DNA of 5,730 nucleotides from an uncultured bacterium. GTDB taxonomy: Bacteria; Vulcanimicrobiota; Xenobia; Xenobiales; Xenobiaceae. A program made the position numbers and the translations under genes. This document shows positions 1 to 3,504 of the stretch, one piece after another. The number at the start of each line of letters is the position of its first letter. Position 1 is the first letter of the stretch. The notes under the pieces were generated by a model. It was not told the origin of the DNA. It searched no databases and worked only from the letters and a program-made list of their open reading frames with translations. Location of the stretch: contig CAKTUZ010000051.1 in assembly GCA_934621605.1 (NCBI GenBank), forward strand, positions 1 through 5,730, given 5' to 3'.

Positions 1-123
1 GGAGAGGCTCTATTAACGCTTAGTTTTTAGTGCGACCTAAAGGCCTAGATTACCGCTTGCGGTTTTGTAACTCAATAGCAGAAGCAACTCCATTAAGAAG
101 CCAAGCATGTTAAAGCCCTAGAC
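1..123. other. Left-edge stretch with no recognised gene
   Basis: I see no credible coding frame and no tRNA, rRNA or riboswitch signature that I can defend. The stretch contains the 12-base palindrome accgcttgcggt at 52-63, which recurs exactly at 1344-1355 and in altered form at 125-136. The + strand T-run of the terminator at 143-186 would end any transcript entering from the left. It could therefore be the 3' end of a small RNA or the trailer of a gene outside the window. A purine-rich start (ggagaggctct) would suit a closing stem of a structured RNA, but its partner strand is not present. Confidence 0.4.
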
Positions 124-199
124 CACCGTTTTCGGTATGCAAAAAAGACCTGAAGCCCGGATTTTACTCCGGACCTCAGGTCTTTTCGTTTGCACAAAA
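124..199. repeat. 76-bp terminator-bearing repeat, copy 1
   Basis: This stretch aligns with 1343-1417 with about eight differences, one of them a single-base indel. It opens with a small hairpin (CCG TTTT CGG), then an A-run, then a long stem-loop at 143-186, and ends with cgtttgcacaaaa. The opening hairpin differs from copy 2 by two changes that keep pairing (T/C at 129 and T/G at 132 extend the stem in copy 2). This suggests the structure, not just the sequence, is kept. The two copies lie either side of the Rpn gene in the same orientation. It may belong to a dispersed terminator-like repeat family of this genome, or be a duplicated boundary of an inserted cassette. Confidence 0.7.
143..186. 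terminator. Bidirectional intrinsic terminator within repeat copy 1
   Basis: The outer stem pairs 143-153 with 176-186 perfectly (11 bp, AAAAGACCTGA with TCAGGTCTTTT). An inner stem pairs 157-161 with 168-172 (CCGGA with TCCGG) around a six-base loop, separated from the outer stem by a 3x3 internal loop. T-runs follow on the + strand, and the A-run at 141-146 gives a U-run on the minus strand, so it can work both ways. On the minus strand it is the second of two tandem terminators behind the Rpn gene. On the + strand it would stop transcripts coming from the left edge. Confidence 0.75.
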
Positions 200-220
200 A
201 TATATTGTTATCAATAAAAA

Positions 221-254
221 AAGGCGTTCTACCGTACTTTTGGTAGAACGCCTT
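221..254 (-). terminator. Rho-independent terminator of the Rpn gene
   Basis: This is a perfect 13-bp stem (221-233 with 242-254; arm AAGGCGTTCTACC) closed by an eight-base loop. On the minus strand it is followed by seven Ts (complement of 216-222). It starts 14 bases past the Rpn stop codon, so it is the natural end of that transcript. Part of its gene-proximal arm, together with the next few bases (245-258), is the exact reverse complement of 1195-1208 in the leader of the same gene, so the two ends of the mRNA can pair. Confidence 0.85.
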
Positions 255-268
255 ATGTCGTTATGCTC

Positions 269-514
269 TTATGCTGTCAGCTTGGATGCCAGCTCGCGCA
301 CCTCTGCTTCCGAAAGTTTGGAGTGGCGGACGGTGAATTCGATGCTCATGCCGTCAGCCAGGAGGCCTTGTGCAAGTTCAATTCTATTTTTCTGTGCTTC
401 TTCAGCTGCTTTCTTCGCAGCTTTTTCTTCCGCTACCTTTGCAGCCTCTTTTGCTACTGCCTTTGCAGCTGCTTCAGCCTTTCTTGCAGCATATTCCTCA
501 ATTACGTCAGTCAT
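269..514 (-). CDS. Possible intragenic RpnS-like small protein (internal start of the Rpn gene)
   Basis: An in-frame ATG at residue 211 of the Rpn protein is preceded by AAGGAGG, a full seven-base Shine-Dalgarno match, with an 11-base spacer. Starting there gives an 81-residue protein made of the Ala/Lys/Glu helix and the short C-terminal domain, without the nuclease core. In E. coli Rpn proteins, a small protein (RpnS) translated from inside the gene from just such a C-terminal start binds and inhibits the full-length toxic nuclease. The position and signal here fit that model. The spacer is a little longer than the 8 bases of the main start. That the protein is made, and that it inhibits, are inferences. 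Confidence 0.55.
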   Translation of the reverse strand: MTDVIEEYAARKAEAAAKAVAKEAAKVAEEKAAKKAAEEAQKNRIELAQGLLADGMSIEFTVRHSKLSEAEVRELASKLTA

Positions 515-1144
515 TTTTTCTTCGCCCTCCTTACTGTATTTCAAAAACTCCATGCGCTCGGCAAATTCACGGTAATGCAAATTTTTAGGCTCTGTGCAAT
601 ACAAATCCTGCATCAGTTTACCAAGCGCTGTATCATCACGACGCTGACTATTAACATAAATGATATGCGAACCATCTTCAAAATCTTTGGCGCTTTGCTT
701 AATCGTTCGTCTTATGTCATATAACGGCAAATTGTCACGCAATACATCATTCTCGGTGATAAAAATTACATAAGTATCCGGCAACTCTTCGTAAAGCTTA
801 CTTGGCTGCAGGAAATGCGTATCGAGAATACTGCTGTAAAATCTGGCACGTCTTGCCGGAGCGCCTTCATCGCTTCTCTGCACCTCTACGTTAAAATAAC
901 GTCCTTTGCTATCCTGCGCCAAGATATCCAACTGCGAAGAATGTCCGTAGATGTTTTGAATAAAGCTTTGTATCCTGACATTCCTCACCTTAATTTTATC
1001 ATCTCCCAGAATAATGCGCAAGAAAACCTGCGCTGCTTCCTTGTTGTCATCAAGCATAAAATTCATAAACCTGTTGTTCATCATACATAGGCTACGGATG
1101 ACCTGCTTGATTTCACTTTCTTGACTTGCTTCATTTGTTTGCAT
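269..1144 (-). CDS. Rpn-type PD-(D/E)XK nuclease (PDDEXK_2 'transposase' family)
   Basis: This is a 291-residue protein of the PDDEXK_2/Rpn family. The family is often annotated as 'PD-(D/E)XK nuclease family transposase'; studied Rpn members are DNA endonucleases that act as recombination-promoting nucleases or toxic anti-phage proteins. The N-terminal part (about 15-60) has the usual FM..L.DD start. The catalytic core is visible as Asp73 in LDILAQD and Glu87-Val-Gln89 in FNVEVQR, the D...ExQ form typical of this family. An Arg-Arg-Ala-Arg-Phe-Tyr stretch (98-103) follows. Residues about 202-255 form a charged Ala/Lys/Glu helix or coiled coil, and 256-291 a small helical tail with LAQGLLADGMS and LSEAEVRELASKL, common at the end of these proteins. 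The ATG at 1144 is supported by AAGGGAG eight bases upstream and a good promoter. No hydrophobic segment is seen, so it is probably cytoplasmic. It appears intact and monocistronic. Confidence 0.88.
   Translation of the reverse strand: MQTNEASQESEIKQVIRSLCMMNNRFMNFMLDDNKEAAQVFLRIILGDDKIKVRNVRIQSFIQNIYGHSSQLDILAQDSKGRYFNVEVQRSDEGAPARRARFYSSILDTHFLQPSKLYEELPDTYVIFITENDVLRDNLPLYDIRRTIKQSAKDFEDGSHIIYVNSQRRDDTALGKLMQDLYCTEPKNLHYREFAERMEFLKYSKEGEEKMTDVIEEYAARKAEAAAKAVAKEAAKVAEEKAAKKAAEEAQKNRIELAQGLLADGMSIEFTVRHSKLSEAEVRELASKLTA
526..532 (-). promoter_or_regulatory. Internal Shine-Dalgarno inside the Rpn coding region
   Basis: CCTCCTT on the + strand reads AAGGAGG on the mRNA strand. It is the strongest ribosome binding site in the window, stronger than the AAGGGAG of the gene's own start. 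It sits 11 bases before the in-frame ATG at 514-512. It spans Lys-Glu-Gly codons, where other synonymous choices would weaken it. Confidence 0.6.
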
Positions 1145-1152
1145 TACTTCAA

Positions 1153-1159
1153 CTCCCTT
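1153..1159 (-). promoter_or_regulatory. Ribosome binding site of the Rpn gene
   Basis: AAGGGAG on the mRNA strand lies eight bases before the ATG at 1144-1142 and decides that start. The 13-base block ttcaactcccttc (1148-1160, + strand) that contains it is identical to 3271-3283 before the CARF-HEPN gene. Confidence 0.8.
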
Positions 1160-1168
1160 CTTAACAAA

Positions 1169-1206
1169 AACGCCCTATGTACTACTTAAATAATACATAA
1201 GGCGTT
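1169..1206 (-). promoter_or_regulatory. Leader hairpin of the Rpn mRNA, attenuator-like
   Basis: The arms at 1169-1181 and 1194-1206 pair over 13 positions with one C-A mismatch around a 12-base loop. On the minus strand the stem runs into a five-T stretch, giving a terminator-like shape placed just before the ribosome binding site and after the predicted promoter. It could reduce expression by premature termination or mask the start region. Its 5' arm (1195-1208) is the exact reverse complement of 245-258 next to the gene's terminator. Confidence 0.55.
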
Positions 1207-1262
1207 CTCAATGACGCTGCGACTACCATACTCCGGGCAGGCGTGCAAAATCTTACGGTCCT

Positions 1263-1291
1263 ATATTATCAGATAATCGTGATAATGTCAA
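1263..1291 (-). promoter_or_regulatory. Sigma-70-type promoter of the Rpn gene with possible operator
   Basis: The -35 box is TTGACA (complement of 1286-1291), an exact consensus match. A 17-base spacer follows, then TAATAT (complement of 1263-1268). Transcription would start near 1256, giving a leader of about 110 bases. The inverted repeat ATTATC-A-GATAAT (1265-1277) and a further GATAAT at 1281-1286 overlap the -10 box and spacer, where a repressor could bind. The hexamers resemble Fur-type half sites, but the arrangement is not the usual one, so no regulator is named. Confidence 0.7.
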
Positions 1292-1342
1292 GAATGATAT
1301 GAATTTTTAGTATATTGTTAAAATTTCCTGTTGAAGCTCAAA

Positions 1343-1417
1343 CACCGCTTGCGGTATGCAAAAAAACCTGAAATCCGGATTTTACTCCGGACGCCAGGTC
1401 TTTTCGTTTGCGCAAAA
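1343..1417. repeat. 75-bp terminator-bearing repeat, copy 2
   Basis: This is the second copy of the unit at 124-199, in the same orientation and about 89% identical by eye. It begins with caccgcttgcggt, whose stem (CCGC TT GCGG) is longer than in copy 1, and contains the terminator-like stem-loop. It sits between the Rpn promoter region and the end of the CARF-HEPN gene. Confidence 0.7.
1361..1404 (-). terminator. Terminator of the CARF-HEPN gene within repeat copy 2
   Basis: The inner stem TCCGGA (1374-1379 with 1386-1391) sits within an outer stem ACCTG/CAGGT (1366-1370 with 1395-1399). On the minus strand the A-run at 1361-1366 becomes a U-run after the stem. It lies about 43 bases past the CARF-HEPN stop, so it should end that transcript before the Rpn promoter. 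The outer stem is shorter than in copy 1 because of the single-base loss opposite C1400. The + strand T-run after it means it may also stop + strand transcripts. Confidence 0.65.
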
Positions 1418-1446
1418 GCATCTTTCAGCGCCTCTGCCCTACTTCT

Positions 1447-3267
1447 CTAATATTCAAGATATCGCAGCATTTTATGCAGCAGTCCCTCAACCTCCCAGCC
1501 GTCGGCATTTTCAAGCTCGCAATGGGCCATATGGTTGCGATACTTACATAAAAGCTCCTGATAGCATTCAACAAACGCAAACAGCTTTTTCACATTCATA
1601 TTCGTGCTGACATCTCCTTGCTCCAGCAGCTTCCGCAACAGCTTGCTGCGGTTTCCCTTAGCAGGCGGTAAATTGATGGGAGCATTATTTTCCTGTTGCT
1701 TGGCCTTGTTTTTCTTAACCTCCGGCTCAATCTTCACCTCATGCTCCAGGCCAAACCATTTCTGTTTCAAGGATGACGGCAATCCGTCCAAGCAGTTAAC
1801 CACTAATCTGTCGGCACTGTTGCAATAATCATCCTCGGAAATTTTGCTTTGCAGATAATACCACGAGCTGTTTATGGTATTACCATATAACAAAACCTTA
1901 CGCAGGCTGCTTGTTGCAGGCAAATCCATCACCTCCTCCACAAAGCTGAAGCTGTTATTTGCACGGATGAATTTTTTCGCCTCCTCTAAAAGCCATTTCA
2001 GCTCCGTCTGCTCTTGCGGCACTCTGCAGGCAATATAGCTGATATGGCGGCCTGTTTCCGCAAAATAATGCAGTTCCTCCTGCGTCATTCCCTTAAAAGC
2101 CTCTCGGTTCACATCAAAGCGCGATTGTCTGTCTATTCTCTTTTTTCTCCCTGCCTTACGCATGATTTGGAAATTAGCTTCGCTTAGCTTTGTAGTATTG
2201 CCGGCTTTAACAGCTGACATATAATAATCATACTCAGAAAAGGCTTTTAAAAAGTAAATACGCCAATTGCGCCAGTTTTTGTTTCTGGCCTGGCAGTAAG
2301 CAGAAATTCTTTCCCTTTCCACTTGAAGCTTTCCGCTGGCAAACATGTAATCCGGAAGCAGCTCGATAGCAAAAAGTACAGCCTGCAAAGGCATATCCTT
2401 TTTCAGACACCATCTGATCAGCGCCGGTATATTATCATTTCTGTTTCGAGTATTCACAATAGGAGCATATTCTCTCTGCAAACGCACAATATATCTTTGC
2501 TCAATCTCATTGACTACCGGTACTGAGCTTGTATCAGCAGCAGCTGACTTATGGCATTTCAAATAATCCCCTAACTCCATCAATGTATTTTTAATCTTAT
2601 CATAAGCGCAGCAGTGCTTGATTTCATCATTCAGCCTCTTGGAAATATCAACCAGGGCCATCATATAGGGACTTTGCGCAAACAGCTCTTGGGAACACTC
2701 CGCTAAAACATCACTGTTAAGATACCGCTGCATTTTCTGCACTGTATAATGCAAATATGTTGTATTTGTGCTGCCGTCAGTTATGCTCAGCTCTCTTTTC
2801 TTGTTGTCAACCGTTATATAAAGGCCTTTTTTCATATCTATACCATAGAGCAAAGCGCTGACATCCATAAACAGACGATAATCCGCACTGCTGATATCCA
2901 TGCTGATCATATTATCATTATAAATAGCCTTATTTTGGTTGATTGCATCAAAAAGCCTGATTGCGTTCTGATAGTCATTCGCGGCATTTTTGCTTTCCTG
3001 CAGCTTAACGCTTATCAAACAGAGCTTACCGATAAATCTGTTTTTTAAATTACGAAAGGCCTCTTCCTCCTGTGCATTATGCACCGCGATATAACATCTT
3101 ACCGGCATAACCTCCTGCTTTGCCAGCAGCTCATAAAAGCAGTGTATAATAAGCTCCGTCCGGCTCCTGCCGCTTACGCATGATAGCTCTCCCATATTCG
3201 TACATTTATATTTGATTTCTCTTTGCCACTCCCTGCCCATTGACAACATAACAATATTATTAGGCAT
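1447..3267 (-). CDS. CARF-HEPN ribonuclease, TM1812/Csx1/Csm6-like CRISPR ancillary protein
   Basis: This is a 606-residue protein. Its family senses cyclic oligoadenylate with an N-terminal CARF domain and cuts RNA with a C-terminal HEPN domain, usually as the effector arm of type III CRISPR immunity. The CARF-like part (about 1-175) opens with a short strand (NIVMLSMG). It carries MDISSADYR at 123-131, in the place and context of the D-x-T-H-G motif of TM1812 proteins but diverged. Residues 284-309 (IRWCLKK...QAVLFAIELLPDYMF) match the helical segment I recall from TM1812 proteins. The HEPN catalytic pair is Arg577 and His582 in YRNHMAHCE, a canonical R-x4-H. A Lys/Gln/Pro-rich linker (about 510-540) precedes the last helices. 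The ATG at 3267 is supported by AAGGGAG eight bases upstream; the stop is TAG. No cas10, cas genes or CRISPR array lie in the window, so it may be an orphan effector or be driven by a cyclase outside. Family placement is from motifs only. Confidence 0.8.
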   Translation of the reverse strand: MPNNIVMLSMGREWQREIKYKCTNMGELSCVSGRSRTELIIHCFYELLAKQEVMPVRCYIAVHNAQEEEAFRNLKNRFIGKLCLISVKLQESKNAANDYQNAIRLFDAINQNKAIYNDNMISMDISSADYRLFMDVSALLYGIDMKKGLYITVDNKKRELSITDGSTNTTYLHYTVQKMQRYLNSDVLAECSQELFAQSPYMMALVDISKRLNDEIKHCCAYDKIKNTLMELGDYLKCHKSAAADTSSVPVVNEIEQRYIVRLQREYAPIVNTRNRNDNIPALIRWCLKKDMPLQAVLFAIELLPDYMFASGKLQVERERISAYCQARNKNWRNWRIYFLKAFSEYDYYMSAVKAGNTTKLSEANFQIMRKAGRKKRIDRQSRFDVNREAFKGMTQEELHYFAETGRHISYIACRVPQEQTELKWLLEEAKKFIRANNSFSFVEEVMDLPATSSLRKVLLYGNTINSSWYYLQSKISEDDYCNSADRLVVNCLDGLPSSLKQKWFGLEHEVKIEPEVKKNKAKQQENNAPINLPPAKGNRSKLLRKLLEQGDVSTNMNVKKLFAFVECYQELLCKYRNHMAHCELENADGWEVEGLLHKMLRYLEY

Positions 3268-3275
3268 ATTTTCAA

Positions 3276-3282
3276 CTCCCTT
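3276..3282 (-). promoter_or_regulatory. Ribosome binding site of the CARF-HEPN gene
   Basis: AAGGGAG on the mRNA strand lies eight bases before the ATG at 3267-3265 and decides that start. Its wider 13-base context matches the Rpn gene's ribosome binding site region exactly. Confidence 0.8.
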
Positions 3283-3287
3283 CCATA

Positions 3288-3363
3288 ATTAACAGTATGC
3301 ATAATTCGTTTTTAACGCGATTGTTGTGCATTGCAGAATAATATTCTGCTTTCTACTGTTAAT
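3288..3363. repeat. Inverted-repeat operator candidate upstream of the CARF-HEPN gene
   Basis: ATTAACAGTA (3288-3297) and its exact reverse complement TACTGTTAAT (3354-3363) face each other 56 bases apart, with the 17-base palindrome 3333-3349 between them. A third, shorter TAACAGT occurs at 3435-3441. Two or three copies of one half-site around a start region suggest a DNA-binding regulator, perhaps one that loops DNA. The regulator is not in the window. Confidence 0.45.
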
Positions 3364-3371
3364 ATCTGCAA
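3343..3371 (-). promoter_or_regulatory. Weak candidate promoter for the CARF-HEPN gene
   Basis: TTGCAG (complement of 3366-3371), a 17-base spacer and CAGAAT (complement of 3343-3348) form a poor but correctly spaced sigma-70-type pair. One arm of the 10-bp inverted repeat falls in the spacer and the other in the leader, where binding would block or loop the promoter. The weak boxes would suit a gene that is kept low or is activator-dependent. Other starts in this AT-rich region are possible. Confidence 0.3.
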
Positions 3372-3504
3372 AAAACTCTGCAGAACGGCAAGGGAATTAA
3401 AAATAATGCATTGAGGAATGGCGAGAAAAACATATAACAGTCTTTCTATTTTCTTAAGTTTGCAACTACATTATACAATATACCATTGCCAATCCTATTT
3501 ATCA

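Larger units (their letters stand above)
3268..3504. other. Repeat-rich intergenic region upstream of the CARF-HEPN gene
   Basis: There is no credible gene in these 237 bases. They hold the CARF-HEPN ribosome binding site, a 17-base palindrome at 3333-3349 (8-bp arms GCAGAATA), a 10-bp inverted repeat (3288-3297 with 3354-3363), a 6-bp hairpin TCTGCA/TGCAGA (3365-3370 with 3379-3384), and a lone TATAAT on the minus strand (3470-3475) without a good -35. I see no intrinsic terminator after the nuclease gene at 3505, so transcription could run from it into the CARF-HEPN gene. Confidence 0.6.

Noticed and set aside
1..20. The ggagaggctct start as the 3' closing strand of a structured RNA such as RNase P RNA
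   Set aside because: A closing-stem strand is plausible in look, but the partner strand and all core motifs lie outside the window, so it cannot be supported.
240..724. Open frames on the + strand across the Rpn gene
   Set aside because: They are antisense shadows of the Ala/Lys/Glu-rich coding region, with Ser/Phe/Leu-rich low-complexity products and no ribosome binding site.
269..1144. A complete insertion sequence around the PDDEXK_2 gene
   Set aside because: Despite the family's 'transposase' label, the inverted repeats belong to RNA-type hairpins and no convincing target duplication or transposase catalytic domain is shown.
1263..1291. Classical Fur box over the Rpn promoter
   Set aside because: The hexamers match, but the order ATTATC-A-GATAAT is the reverse of the usual GATAAT-x-ATTATC arrangement, so Fur control is not claimed.
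124..1417. The two similar units and the small palindromes as CRISPR repeats
   Set aside because: There are only two copies more than 1.1 kb apart, with a gene between them and no regular spacer pattern. They look like terminators.
3272..3286. Four-codon frame (M-E-G-S-stop) over the CARF-HEPN ribosome binding site
   Set aside because: It is created by the ribosome binding site sequence itself, has no site of its own, and is too short to argue for a leader peptide.
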